A stretch of DNA of 64,000 nt from Thermococcus chitonophagus (GCF_002214605.1 NZ_CP015193.1:1468978-1532977); one strand, 5' to 3'. Counted from the first letter of the stretch, positions 27,237 through 36,719 are shown. Numbers and translations: made by a program. Notes: generated by a model from the sequence alone, not told the origin.

Positions 27237-27725
27237 TTTTTAACCCTGAATTTTCCGGTACGGCCAAATAACCTTTCTGTTTTCATATAGAGCAGTTTAA
27301 AGAACGTCTCCTCCACTATATTTGGAGAAATCCGACCTCCTCCCCTTGACGAGAGTTCATGGAACCACTCACCAGGGGGAGGTTTGAGAGGTCTCATTTA
27401 GACCCAAGATAAAGCGGGTCTTCGACCCCTCTGGCTCAGCCTTGAGCCAGCTACCCCTACCTACTGTTAAACCCGCCAGGCTCGGGGTTATCCTACTCAC
27501 AACCTTCTTTAAAATATTGAATGCTCCAACTAAATCAACGTTAAACACACAAGTAGCTGAAAAAGCTCTAAAAGCGTTTCTTTTTTTACCTATATAGGGA
27601 AATCGATGCTGAATTTGATAAGCCTATACGAAATTTGTTGTAGAAGTGGGATATCCAGACTATCTACGAAATTCCTCAAGAGATTGCAAGAGAGGTTACT
27701 GAGATAAAGATAAATAAATTGAAAA
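27237..27725. other. Gene-free stretch holding transposon debris
   Basis: Apart from the TnpB tail at 27369-27590, the 489 bases between the VapC relic and pgk show only short meaningless frames. A 'YEIPQEIAREVTEIKINKL' reading at about 27655-27725 on the plus strand looks protein-like but has no start and I cannot place it. Confidence 0.5.
27369..27590 (-). pseudogene. tnpB: TnpB (IS200/IS605 family) C-terminal relic
   Basis: The minus strand reads, in one frame to a TGA at 27369, 'VFNVDLVGAFNILKKVV', 'SRITPSLAGL', 'RGSWLKAEPEGSKTRF' and 'LNETSQTSPW'. The 'VD.VGAFNIL' block is the last RuvC aspartate region of TnpB, and the rest is the tail typical of Thermococcales TnpB proteins. Everything upstream is gone. 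The sequence from 27240 to 27368 would be the old right end, where the omega RNA normally lies; no intact element boundary is visible. Confidence 0.65.
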
Positions 27726-28955
27726 TTACAGACGCCCCTTGAACTTCTCGTAGCTCAGGCTTAGAGCCTCGAGCACAGGCAGTTTCTCTCCAGCAAAGAA
27801 CGTTAACATCGCACCTCCACCGGTTGAAACGTGGCTTATACCTTCTATTCCATACTTGTGTATGCTGGCTATTGAGTGGCCCCCACCGACAACGCTGAAC
27901 GCTGGGCTTTCAGCTATGGCTTTAAACACTCCTACTGTTCCCACAGCAAACTCCTCCCTCTCAAAAACGCCCATAGGTCCGTTGGCTACTATTACCTTTG
28001 CCTGCATGAGAACCTGCCTGTACTTCTCTACTGTTCTCGAGCCTATATCTAGTATCTGGTACTCATCGAATAGCCTCTTTTCTTCACTCAGCAAGTCTAT
28101 CTCCAGTCTCTCCCCCTTGTAATCTATTGCAAAGTCTACGGGAGTTTTAACGAAGGGATAGAACTCATCTAGTATCTTCCCAGCCCAGTCTACGTATTTT
28201 AAGATGCCTTTACGTTCCATAAATTCTATGTTCTTCCTTCCCAAGTCGAAGCCCTTGGCCAAAGTAAAGATGTTTGCAACCAATCCCCCAGTTAGAATTA
28301 TATCAGCCTTCCCTTTTCTCAACACGTTCTCGGCAACCCTCAAGGAGTCATCGACCTTTGCCCCTCCCAGGACGTATACCCTGGGTCTCTCCTTGCTGTA
28401 ATAAGCTCTGCTTAGAGCTTCAACTTCCCTCTCCATTAGAAAGCCCATTATCATGGGCTTTACCCTTGCAAAGCCAACTAAGGAGGGCTGACTTCTATGT
28501 GCAGCGGCAAAGGCATCATTCACGACCAGATCTATAACCTGGGAGAGCTTTTTAACGAAGAACGTTTTTTCACACTCCTCTATAGGCTTGTTTTTAACTT
28601 CCTCAGCCGAAAATCTAAGGTTTTCAAGCATTAGAACCTCTCCGGGTTTAAGCTCTCTAATCTTTTCTCTAGCGTACTTTCCAAACACATCTTCAACGTA
28701 CTCAACGTGCTGGTCTAACAGTTCAGAGAGAACCCTTGCATGCTCTTCTGTTGTGGCGTAGTCCTCGCTGTATGGCTTTCCCTGATGAGTGCCTATAACA
28801 AGCCTCGCTCCACTTTCGAGCAGGTACCTTATCGTTGGAAGCACGGCCCTAAATCTCGCGTCGCTGATGATCTTCCCATCCTTCATCGGTGAATTGAGGT
28901 CAGCGCGAAGGAAAACCGCCTTATTGTGGAAATCAAAATCGCTCAATCTGAACAT
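27726..28955 (-). CDS. pgk: Phosphoglycerate kinase
   Basis: 409 residues. Reversible transfer of phosphate from 1,3-bisphosphoglycerate to ADP; in Pyrococcus it serves mainly gluconeogenesis, since glycolysis bypasses it through GAPOR. Motifs: 'FLRADLNSPM' at the N-terminus, 'RSQPSLVGFA', 'VYVLGGAKVDDSL', and the C-terminal ATP-site 'GPMGVFEREEFAVGT' and 'VVGGGHSIA'. Monocistronic or last in its run; all hallmark regions are present. Confidence 0.96.
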   Translation of the reverse strand: MFRLSDFDFHNKAVFLRADLNSPMKDGKIISDARFRAVLPTIRYLLESGARLVIGTHQGKPYSEDYATTEEHARVLSELLDQHVEYVEDVFGKYAREKIRELKPGEVLMLENLRFSAEEVKNKPIEECEKTFFVKKLSQVIDLVVNDAFAAAHRSQPSLVGFARVKPMIMGFLMEREVEALSRAYYSKERPRVYVLGGAKVDDSLRVAENVLRKGKADIILTGGLVANIFTLAKGFDLGRKNIEFMERKGILKYVDWAGKILDEFYPFVKTPVDFAIDYKGERLEIDLLSEEKRLFDEYQILDIGSRTVEKYRQVLMQAKVIVANGPMGVFEREEFAVGTVGVFKAIAESPAFSVVGGGHSIASIHKYGIEGISHVSTGGGAMLTFFAGEKLPVLEALSLSYEKFKGRL

Positions 28956-28999
28956 TTCATCACCGTAAAATAATTGGGAAGAGGTTTAAGAAAGTTTAT

Positions 29000-29338
29000 T
29001 TACTCACCGTAGGTGGCAATGCTTTCCCTGGCAAGCTCCACTAGATCTTCCGGTGTTAGCACGTCAACGTTCTTTGGTTCCCTCTCAAGAACATCCAAGG
29101 ATGGAACAAACAGTATCTTTCTGCATTTGAATTTTTGGAGCTTTTCTTCGATTTTTCTAATTTCTTCCCCCCTAACTCTTGACTCCCACTTTACTTCACC
29201 GACAATTTCGAGTCGATTGAACCTTAGGAGGGCTATGTCAACTTCAAGTTTTGGCTCCTCGATTTTTGTTTTTCTCAGCCCATACACTTTGCTTAGCAAA
29301 TTCTCCACGAAGTATTGAACATGAAGGGGAAGCTTCAT
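29000..29338 (-). pseudogene. DUF234-type nuclease end of a split archaeal ATPase
   Basis: 112 codons: 'MKLPLHVQYFVENLLSKVYG' shape, then a PD-(D/E)XK-like core 'LEVDIALLRFNRLEIVGEVKW'. In intact archaeal ATPases this DUF234 part is fused after the winged helix of the ATPase. Here the ATPase frame stops at 29353, and the next frame reads 'VKVIEMKLPLHVQ' straight through the 14-base gap, so a one- or two-base indel around 29339-29352 separates the halves. Confidence 0.6.
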
Positions 29339-29352
29339 CTCAATAACTTTGA

Positions 29353-30297
29353 CTATACTGGTGTCTCAAGCTCCGTGTAAGAATACTTTTCCTCGAGGTA
29401 AAAGTGAAGATCTAATAAGGGGGAGGATATCCTGTATCTGAACCTTTTCTTTCCATATATGGGGATTTTTTCAAGAAATCCCATGGCCGTAAGGATTTTC
29501 AAGTACTTCTGAACTGCAGAGAGTGACTCTATCAACCCCTTATTTATTAAAACGCTAGCTATTTCTCCACTCTTCTGCATTCCATCCGCTACAGCAGATA
29601 AAATAGCTAAATATACCCTGGACATGGTAACTTCCTCTTCCCTAAAAGCTTCTCCGACGATCTCTTCAACTATAGCCCCAGAACTTGCCAAGTATTCTGC
29701 AAGGAATTTCCTCAACGGCGGCCTGTATATCGGGACTAAAATGGGCTCCCTCAAGTACGTCGTTGCTTCGATTAACTCTTTTCCATTAACATCCTTTTCA
29801 AGTTCAACAAGCAATTCCCTCTCATCAATTAAGCCAACTTTAATTGGCTCTGCTATTCCAAGCAGAGGGCTTTCCTTTCGGGCAATGAGCCTAGTTGCGA
29901 GCCAGAGCGTTGACGTTATGAGTATAAGGTCTCTAGTGCCGGAATATGCATGAAGGAAGTCAAGGAATTCATCTGGCAGTCTGTGAAATTCATCTATAAC
30001 GATCCTTTTGCTTTCTCTTAAATCCTGAAGCAGGCCACTAATGAATTCTTGATAAGTCATAGAGGTTGCATCTTGCTTGTCAAAAACACTCCCATCCCTT
30101 TTTACGAAATAAGACTTGTCCCATTTTGTGAATTTCTCAACCAAGAACGTTTTTCCAGTCTTTCTCCGCCCATATACCATCTTCCATCCAGGGGATTTTA
30201 ATGTCTCAACCTCGATTCTCCTGGGAATTATTCTAAGCAGAATTATATAAAAAAGGTTATGCTCAAAAAACTCAAAGATATCCAAGCCTGTATGCAA
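29353..30297 (-). pseudogene. Archaeal ATPase (ATPase_2 family), frameshifted before its DUF234 domain
   Basis: About 290 usable residues: Walker A 'YGRRKTGKTFL' (about residue 42 of the open frame), Walker B 'SKRIVIDEFHRLP', an arginine-finger region and a winged helix near 'KYLKILTAMGFLEKIP'. The frame opens upstream with a TTG inside asd; the natural start should be just before 'IIPRRIEVETL', but the codon there is AGA/ATA and no ATG, GTG or TTG is present, so the start also looks decayed. A TATA-like TTTTTTATATAA (minus strand, about 30242-30253) is at the expected place. Confidence 0.6.
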
Positions 30298-31276
30298 GTT
30301 CAGCGTTTAAAACTGAGCCTCCAGCGGCTCCCCTGACAAGGTTGTGCCCTAGGACAACGTATTTAACTCCACCACTTATCTCCTCAAGCCTTCCCACGGT
30401 CACCGTGAGCCCTTTTCCGCGATCCCTGTGAAGTCTAGGTTGAGGAACTTCTGTGTAAACTATGGGCTTCTCGTAAGAGGGCAGGTCCAAATCCTTTAGA
30501 GGATCAAACTCCTCAAACGCCCTCCTAATTTCCTCGACATCTGGATTCTCAAGCTCAACAAAAACTGCCTCCGTGTGTCCGTGTATTACGGGAACTCTCG
30601 TTGCTATTGCAGAGATATCAAAATCTGCGAACTCTATCTTATCATCCCTGAGTGTTCCCAGGATCTTCCTGCTTTCGTTCTCTATCTTCCACTCCTCCCC
30701 GCTTATGAACGGAATTACGTTATCGTGGATGGCATAGGCAGAAAGACCAGAGAAACCAGCGCCGCTGATTGCCTGCATTGTGGCTACCCTAACCTTCTTT
30801 ATGCCAAAACTCCTCAACGCCGCCAGTGATACAGTTAGGATGGCCGTTGAGCAGTTTGGGTTAGTGACTATAAATCCTTTCCAGTCCCTCTTTTCCTTTT
30901 GAACCTTTATGAGTTCTAGGTGCTCTTTGTTGACTTCTGGTACTAGAATTGGCACATCTTCATCATAACGATGGGCTCTTGCGTTGGTAAACACTGGAAT
31001 TTCCTTGGCGAGCTTTTCCTCAACATCCCTCGATATTGAAGCAGGCAAAGCATTAAACACCAAGTCAACCTCAGGATCCTCAAGGAATTCTGTTAGGCTC
31101 GCAACAACGTAATCCTTGAACTCCTCAGGGGCATCTTCAACTAATTCACCGTACTTCTTTCCAGCTGATCTTTCCGAGGCAACTAGCTTCTCAACCCTGA
31201 ACCATGGATGACCCTCGAGGAGCTTAACGAACGTTCTTCCCACCAATCCCGTTGCTCCTAAAACTGCGACCTTCAT
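30272..31276 (-). CDS. asd: Aspartate-semialdehyde dehydrogenase
   Basis: 334 residues. Reduces aspartyl phosphate to aspartate semialdehyde with NADPH. The Rossmann start 'VAVLGATGLVGRTFVKLL', the catalytic cysteine in 'TNPNCSTAIL' (about 150) and the histidine in 'TRVPVIHGHTEAV' (about 230) are present. The start overlaps the threonine synthase stop by four bases. It is the last intact gene of the threonine operon. Confidence 0.95.
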   Translation of the reverse strand: MKVAVLGATGLVGRTFVKLLEGHPWFRVEKLVASERSAGKKYGELVEDAPEEFKDYVVASLTEFLEDPEVDLVFNALPASISRDVEEKLAKEIPVFTNARAHRYDEDVPILVPEVNKEHLELIKVQKEKRDWKGFIVTNPNCSTAILTVSLAALRSFGIKKVRVATMQAISGAGFSGLSAYAIHDNVIPFISGEEWKIENESRKILGTLRDDKIEFADFDISAIATRVPVIHGHTEAVFVELENPDVEEIRRAFEEFDPLKDLDLPSYEKPIVYTEVPQPRLHRDRGKGLTVTVGRLEEISGGVKYVVLGHNLVRGAAGGSVLNAELAYRLGYL

Positions 31277-32457
31277 TCCATCACCCTCCTAAACGCTTCT
31301 AGGGTTGGCTCTATAGGCTCAGGTAGCTTGAAGTTGTTTACAACTATGTTTGGATCTTTCAATCCGTGACCCGTAGTTATTAGCACGTAGCTTTCGCTCC
31401 TATCTATGGCACCCTCACGCAGGAGCTTTATCAGACCGGCCAGGGATGCTGCCGAAGCTGGCTCCACGAAAAGCCCTTCTTTAGAGGCCAAAATCCTCTG
31501 GGCTTCAAGTATCTCTTCGTCGGTAACGCTCTCGAACAGTCCTCCTGACTCCTTTACAGCATTCCAAGCCTTGGGCCAGTTCGCGGGGTTTCCTATCCTT
31601 ATTGCTGTTGCAACAGTTTCGGGCTTCTCCTCCGGCTTGAACTCTCTGCCCTCTTTCCAGGCCTTTGCTAGAGGAGAGGCACCTTCCGCCTGAATTCCAA
31701 TCATCCTGGGGAGCTCATTTATTACCCCTGCCTCGTAGAGCTCCTTAAAGCCCTTCCAGATTGCCGAAATGTTGCCGGCGTTTCCTACAGGCACCACAAC
31801 ATTATCCGGAACCCTCTGGAGCTGATCGTAGATCTCGTAGGCTATTGTCTTCTGCCCTTCAAGTCTGAACGGATTTATTGAGTTCAGCATGTAAACTCCA
31901 AGCTCCCTGCTTGCCTCAACCACAACCCTAAGTGCATCATCAAAGTTCCCGTTAACGGGAACTACTTGGGCTCCGTAGATTATGGCCTGAGCGAGTTTTC
32001 CTAGGGCAATCTTACCGCTCGGAACTAAAACATAGGCTTTTATTCCAGCCTTTGCAGCGTATGCCGCTAGAGAGGCTGAAGTGTTGCCCGTTGAGGCACA
32101 TATGACCTTATCCATGCCAAGCTCTAGCGCTTTTGAAACACCGACGGTCATTCCCCTATCTTTAAATGAACCCGTTGGATTTGCGCCCTCGTTTTTAGCG
32201 TACAGCTCCCTAACCTCGAGTTCCTCTTCCAAATTCTCCAGCCTATAAAGGGGAGTTCCACCCTCATTTAAGGAAACTCTCTTCTTAACGGGAAGCCAGC
32301 TCTCATATTTCCACAGCGTTATATTCTTCCCATCGAATATCTTAGTATCAACCTTATCGAGATCAATAACCACTTCCAACAATCCACCACAGTCACAGCG
32401 GTACCTTATTTCATCCTCAGGATAAATTCTCCCGCACTTAATACACCTCAGAACCAT
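31273..32457 (-). CDS. thrC: Threonine synthase
   Basis: 394 residues. PLP enzyme that makes threonine from O-phosphohomoserine. It begins with a zinc-ribbon-like 'CIKCGRIYPEDEIRYRCDCGG' pattern (two CxxC-type pairs), followed by the PLP lysine in 'NPTGSFKDRGMT' (about 100) and the phosphate loop 'PVGNAGNISA'. Overlaps homoserine kinase by ten bases and asd by four. Confidence 0.95.
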   Translation of the reverse strand: MVLRCIKCGRIYPEDEIRYRCDCGGLLEVVIDLDKVDTKIFDGKNITLWKYESWLPVKKRVSLNEGGTPLYRLENLEEELEVRELYAKNEGANPTGSFKDRGMTVGVSKALELGMDKVICASTGNTSASLAAYAAKAGIKAYVLVPSGKIALGKLAQAIIYGAQVVPVNGNFDDALRVVVEASRELGVYMLNSINPFRLEGQKTIAYEIYDQLQRVPDNVVVPVGNAGNISAIWKGFKELYEAGVINELPRMIGIQAEGASPLAKAWKEGREFKPEEKPETVATAIRIGNPANWPKAWNAVKESGGLFESVTDEEILEAQRILASKEGLFVEPASAASLAGLIKLLREGAIDRSESYVLITTGHGLKDPNIVVNNFKLPEPIEPTLEAFRRVME

Positions 32458-33326
32458 TTTGCACCCCTTCCTGTCTTAGTTACCCAATATTCAGCCCTAA
32501 TCCCCATTTCCTCAAAAGCCTCTCCCATGGCCTTTGCAACTTCCCTTAAGTTCTCCCCTACAGCGAACATCGCCGGACCAGATCCGGAAACCGTTACACC
32601 GTACGCCCCAGCGTTCAGTGCGGCCTCCCTAACTTTGTCAAACCACGGCATAAGCTTCTTTCTGTAAGGCAGAGCTAATCTGTCATCCAGTAGCCTTCCG
32701 ATGGTCTCTATATCCTCCTCTCTCAGGGCCAGGACAAGGCTAGATGCCATTGCAAGATTTTTAACTGCATCCTTTAAGGGTACTTTCTCAGGGAGGACTT
32801 TTCTGGCCTCACTGGTTGGAACTTCAACCTCTGGAAGAACCACCGCTACTTTGAGTTCTACATCTATCCTGTGAACTCTGAGGGGGCTTATCGATTCTAT
32901 GATCGTGAAGCCACCATAGTAGGAGGGTATAACGTTGTCACCATGGGGACTTCCTGAAGCCGCCCTCTCCCCTTCCAGTGCTGCCCGGATTATGAGCTCA
33001 TCATCCTCAACTCCTAGAACCTTCGCAGCAGCAACGGCACCTGCAAGTGAGGATGCTCCAGAGCTCCCGAGACCGCTTTTTGGTCTTATTCCTTTCTTGA
33101 GCTTCATGTAAACACCGCCTTCCTCGCCTAAAAGTTTGAAGAGGGCCTTAGCAGCCACCACTGCAACGTTGCTACCATCAGCAGGAACCTTGTGTCCTAT
33201 GACCTCTATCCGGAAATTATCGCACTCCTTTACGACAACTTCATCTCCAGGTTTCTCTATTGCCATCCCGAACACGTCAAATCCTGGCCCAAAGTTCGCT
33301 ATAGTTGCCGGAGCGTAGACTTTCAT
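32448..33326 (-). CDS. thrB: Homoserine kinase
   Basis: About 292 residues, GHMP kinase. ATP-loop 'IRPKSGLGSSGASSLAGA' (about 88-105), N-terminal 'VYAPATIANFGPGFD' and C-terminal 'YGVTVSGSGPAMFAV'. It phosphorylates homoserine. The second ATG (33326) is as good as the first (33332). The start overlaps the aspartokinase end by about 50 bases. Homoserine dehydrogenase is not in this operon and must be elsewhere. Confidence 0.94.
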   Translation of the reverse strand: MKVYAPATIANFGPGFDVFGMAIEKPGDEVVVKECDNFRIEVIGHKVPADGSNVAVVAAKALFKLLGEEGGVYMKLKKGIRPKSGLGSSGASSLAGAVAAAKVLGVEDDELIIRAALEGERAASGSPHGDNVIPSYYGGFTIIESISPLRVHRIDVELKVAVVLPEVEVPTSEARKVLPEKVPLKDAVKNLAMASSLVLALREEDIETIGRLLDDRLALPYRKKLMPWFDKVREAALNAGAYGVTVSGSGPAMFAVGENLREVAKAMGEAFEEMGIRAEYWVTKTGRGAKWF

Positions 33327-34347
33327 TCTCAACCACCATCCTGTGTATTTCTCTTACGGCGCGAGTTAGCTCATCTTTTGGAACTTCAAGCCTAACAAAA
33401 TTCTCTCCTCTCTCAATTACCTTATATGGCCCATAGAACGCGTTTGCCCCAACTATAGAAACCTCTGCTCTCTCCTGAGTGTTCCTGTGGACGACGATTG
33501 GAATTCTCAAGCTGTCTTCCATAACCAAGGTCCCAAAGCGCCAGTCCTTTGTCTTCCCGAATATTACTGGGATCTTGTTCTCTACGGGATCTATGGCTCT
33601 CCAATGCAACGCCTTCATCCCAAGTCTCGCGGCAGTCCTAGCTTCCTCATACGAGAGGTATGGAATTAGTTTTGCACTTGGAACTATCCTGGGGTCAGCT
33701 GTGTATATTCCCTCAACGTCGCTCATTATGACCACGGCCTTTGCATCAAGAAGGCTCGCTAGTGCTGTCGCAGAGTAATCACTCCCTCCCCTTCCGAACG
33801 TTGCTCTGAATCCGTTGAGATCACCGTAGAAACCAGTGACTACGGGAACTACACCCTTAGCGAGGAGCTTCTTTAAAAGTGAAATCCTCCCCTTGCTAGC
33901 TTTCATATCGACCTCTGCAGACCCGAAAGATCCTCTGGCAACGAGGACGTCCTTTGAGTCTATAGCCTTGGCCTCAACCCCTATCAGCCTTAACCCTTCA
34001 GCGAATAGCACTGAAGAGAACCTCTCTCCAAAGGATACTACTGCATCCCTATAGCACTCCTCCGTTGGGAAGTTCTGATTCAGTGTTAGTTCAAGCTCCC
34101 TGAAAAGGCCATCCAAATTTATTCCAAGCTCCTCGCAGAAGGGCTCATGTATTTCCCTTATCCTGTCCAAGGCCTCCATGTCTCCCTCTGCAAGGCGTAT
34201 AAGCTCATCTGTGACACCTTTAAGGGCAGAAACCACAACCACTACAGATCTTCCTTCAGAAACGTGCTTCACTAGCTCCAAAGCTTCCTCAAAGGCGTAC
34301 CTTACCGAGCTCCCTCCAAACTTAATAACGAAGGGTTTCTCCACCAC
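33277..34347 (-). CDS. Aspartokinase, second of a tandem pair
   Basis: About 356 residues from a GTG at 34347 (GGGGTGA about ten bases upstream, ten bases after the previous stop). The longer frame to 34482 lies inside the upstream gene. Kinase motifs: 'VIKFGGSSVRYA', 'GRGGSDYSATAL' and 'DVEGIYTADPRIVP'. After about residue 280 only one ACT-like stretch remains, against two in ordinary aspartokinases. It shares layout with the gene before it. Confidence 0.88.
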   Translation of the reverse strand: MVEKPFVIKFGGSSVRYAFEEALELVKHVSEGRSVVVVVSALKGVTDELIRLAEGDMEALDRIREIHEPFCEELGINLDGLFRELELTLNQNFPTEECYRDAVVSFGERFSSVLFAEGLRLIGVEAKAIDSKDVLVARGSFGSAEVDMKASKGRISLLKKLLAKGVVPVVTGFYGDLNGFRATFGRGGSDYSATALASLLDAKAVVIMSDVEGIYTADPRIVPSAKLIPYLSYEEARTAARLGMKALHWRAIDPVENKIPVIFGKTKDWRFGTLVMEDSLRIPIVVHRNTQERAEVSIVGANAFYGPYKVIERGENFVRLEVPKDELTRAVREIHRMVVENESLRSGNYSELWARI

Positions 34348-34357
34348 CGATTGTAGT

Positions 34358-35488
34358 TCACCCCGAGGGCTCAAGATTTTCTTCTTCGTAATAAAATTTT
34401 CGAATGATATTTCGTTTTTGTGACAAATTTTTGATCGAAACCTGCTGATAGTGCTCACTTTTCCACTGAATGTCAAGTCCAAATTGAAAAATTGACTGGG
34501 TAGGAGAAAATATCCTCTTATGGAGCTCCCTCACTACCTTCAATGCCTCGCTCTCTGAGAGAGCATAGAGCTTCCAGTAAGGACCTTCTTCTATGGGATC
34601 ATATCCAATGTCCTCTGTAACGTTTATTAAGAGGAGCCTATCCTTTGTGAATGTCATTAGGGGCATGCCTGAACTTCTCTCACTTAATACAGTCCCCATC
34701 CTCCAGTTTCTTGTCCTTCCAAACAGCACGGTTAGCTTGAAATCTTTAGCCAGCTTCGAGGCCTTCCATTGAATCGCCCGCATTCCGTATCTAGAGGCGA
34801 GCAAGGCTTCATCATACGAAAGGTAGGGGATCAACTTGGCCATGGGGATTATCCTGGGATCAGCTGTATATATACCATCAACATCACTCATTATTACAAC
34901 GAACTCAGAATCTAGAAGAACACCAAGGGCGACAGCCGAATAATCACTCCCTCCCCTCCCCAGAGTCGCAATTCTGCCATCAAGATTAGCCACAAATCCA
35001 GGAACAACTGGGACAAAGCCATTCTCGAGAGCTTCATATATCAACTTAGTATTTCTCCTGCTCTTCTCAATGTCAATGAATGCATCGCCGAACTCGCCCC
35101 TTCCAATGAATATTTCCTCCCCCGGGATGACTTTTCCACCCACGGCACTTGCGAAAAGAACTGCTGAAAGTAACTCTCCCATACTGAGGATATAGTCCCT
35201 GAGGGCGGGATATTCAAGATCGGGGAGAGTGAAGAGTCTATCTATGTAGGGCTTCAGAACCGAGGGATCAATGCCATTAAGCTTTGCATGATAAATATAT
35301 TCACTCGCAACCTTTACGGCGAGATCCTGATTTAAGCTATCAGCGTATCTTATTAGATCGTCTGTAACTCCTTTGAGGGCTGAAACAACTACAACTACCT
35401 CACTCTCTTCAAATAAATTAGTTATCAAGGAAACAGCATCCTGAAAGTCAAGTCTCATTGAGCTCCCGCCGAACTTAAAGACTATCAT
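34358..35488 (-). CDS. Aspartokinase, first of a tandem pair
   Basis: 376 residues. Kinase core with 'IVFKFGGSSMRLD', 'GRGGSDYSAVALG' and 'DVDGIYTADPRIIP'. Its C-terminus has one short ACT-like region and then a basic tail (about 340-376) not seen in its partner. It heads the threonine operon: TATA GATATATAAAA (35518-35528, minus strand) and GAGGAGAG two bases before the ATG. The two paralogues may form a heteromer, one subunit regulating the other; that is inference. Confidence 0.88.
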   Translation of the reverse strand: MIVFKFGGSSMRLDFQDAVSLITNLFEESEVVVVVSALKGVTDDLIRYADSLNQDLAVKVASEYIYHAKLNGIDPSVLKPYIDRLFTLPDLEYPALRDYILSMGELLSAVLFASAVGGKVIPGEEIFIGRGEFGDAFIDIEKSRRNTKLIYEALENGFVPVVPGFVANLDGRIATLGRGGSDYSAVALGVLLDSEFVVIMSDVDGIYTADPRIIPMAKLIPYLSYDEALLASRYGMRAIQWKASKLAKDFKLTVLFGRTRNWRMGTVLSERSSGMPLMTFTKDRLLLINVTEDIGYDPIEEGPYWKLYALSESEALKVVRELHKRIFSPTQSIFQFGLDIQWKSEHYQQVSIKNLSQKRNIIRKFYYEEENLEPSG

Positions 35489-35516
35489 CTCTCCTCGTGC
35501 TATGTTTCACCGGGAG

Positions 35517-35529
35517 TTTTATATATCTT
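35517..35529 (-). promoter_or_regulatory. Promoter of the threonine operon
   Basis: AAGATATATAAAA on the minus strand, preceded by CGA/AA BRE-like purines, about 30-40 bases before the aspartokinase ATG. It leaves a very short leader, with GAGGAGAG as ribosome site. Confidence 0.6.
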
Positions 35530-35639
35530 TCGACATAATTTTAATGCTTAAAAATAACCAGAAATAATAAAACTTCGGATAGTAATTCAAAGGTTAGCCA
35601 CTTAGGGAGTTCCTGAGTAAAAGTGAAATAAGGAGAAGC

Positions 35640-36719
35640 TTAGAGAGTTACACTCTCAAGTTTGTTCTTCTTTACAATGTACGTATCCTCATGCTTTATA
35701 CTTCCCTCGGGCAACATTAGGGGAGCGTGAATTATGCTGAGAACCATGTTCTCCTGAACCTTTTGAGCCCTTGTTTGGACTATTATCGTCGGCATTGGTA
35801 GCTCTTCAATCAGTAAACCAACGCCGTGAGTGTAACCTGTAATGTATTCATTTTCAAACCCCTTCGCCCTGAAAAACTCTGCCAACTTTTTCTCAACGGA
35901 ATTTAAGACCACTCCAACCCTGGTCTCTTCTAATGCTAGCCTGTAAGCTTCTTCCTTGACCTTTATCGCCTCTCTAACCCTTCCCCCAGGATCTCCAATG
36001 ACAAACGTTCTAGCCATGTTAGCGTAGTAGTGATTGTAGTCGGCACCGATAACCACCGTAACTACTCCATTCTCCTTAACCTTCAGGTCACGGAAGGGCT
36101 CGGCGTGGGCTCGGGGGGTTGTGGAGACGTAAACCTTAGGATCCTCGCTACCCCTGATCATGAGCTCCCTCATTATCTCAGCGGCTATCTCGAGCTCGCT
36201 CTTTCCTGGTTTTATCACTTCCTCAGCAACTTCCATTCCAGCCTTTGCTATCTTTCCAGCCTTCCTTATCTGCTCAAGCTCCCACTCGTCCTTAATCATC
36301 CTAAGGCCCATTGTTATGTCCAGAATATCTACAACATCCACTGTTGGATTCAATCTCTGGAATATCCTAAGGAATGCAAGGTATGCATCCCTCTCAAAGC
36401 CGAACTCAAGTCCAACCCTCTCCATCCCGTTGTTGTGTATCCACGTAACTACCGAAGCCATGAGATCCTCGACCCTCTGGTACTCCTCAACGTCCTCTAT
36501 CCAGCTTCTCCTCTTGAATTCCTCGGCCTCATTCCTTACCACAAGAACCTTGGGCTCTCCCTCAGCCGGGATTAGAAGGGAAGGCCTAAGCCACTTGGTT
36601 CCGGTAAAGTAGATAAAAGAGGATTGTGTCCTTATAACTGCTCCATCTATATCCCTTTTCCTGAGCTCCTCCTGGAACCTCTCAACTCTTCTCCTAAATA
36701 TTTCTTCATTCATTTTCAT
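35640..36719 (-). CDS. M24 pita-bread protein related to prolidase, metal ligands lost
   Basis: 359 residues with the creatinase N-domain (about 1-130) and the pita-bread C-domain of Xaa-Pro peptidases. In Pyrococcus prolidase the five metal ligands are D, D, H, E, E. Here the first block reads 'VVIGADYNHYYANMART' where prolidase has D-L-G-A-x-Y-N-H-Y-N-S-D-I-T-R-T, so both aspartates are replaced (by V and N). The histidine remains in 'THGVGLLIEELP' and the last glutamate in 'KHEDTYIV', but the glutamate of the 'T-I-E-P' block is gone ('LSIIHAP'). It is probably not a peptidase of the usual kind; it may be a binding protein or use other chemistry. Confidence 0.8.
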   Translation of the reverse strand: MKMNEEIFRRRVERFQEELRKRDIDGAVIRTQSSFIYFTGTKWLRPSLLIPAEGEPKVLVVRNEAEEFKRRSWIEDVEEYQRVEDLMASVVTWIHNNGMERVGLEFGFERDAYLAFLRIFQRLNPTVDVVDILDITMGLRMIKDEWELEQIRKAGKIAKAGMEVAEEVIKPGKSELEIAAEIMRELMIRGSEDPKVYVSTTPRAHAEPFRDLKVKENGVVTVVIGADYNHYYANMARTFVIGDPGGRVREAIKVKEEAYRLALEETRVGVVLNSVEKKLAEFFRAKGFENEYITGYTHGVGLLIEELPMPTIIVQTRAQKVQENMVLSIIHAPLMLPEGSIKHEDTYIVKKNKLESVTL

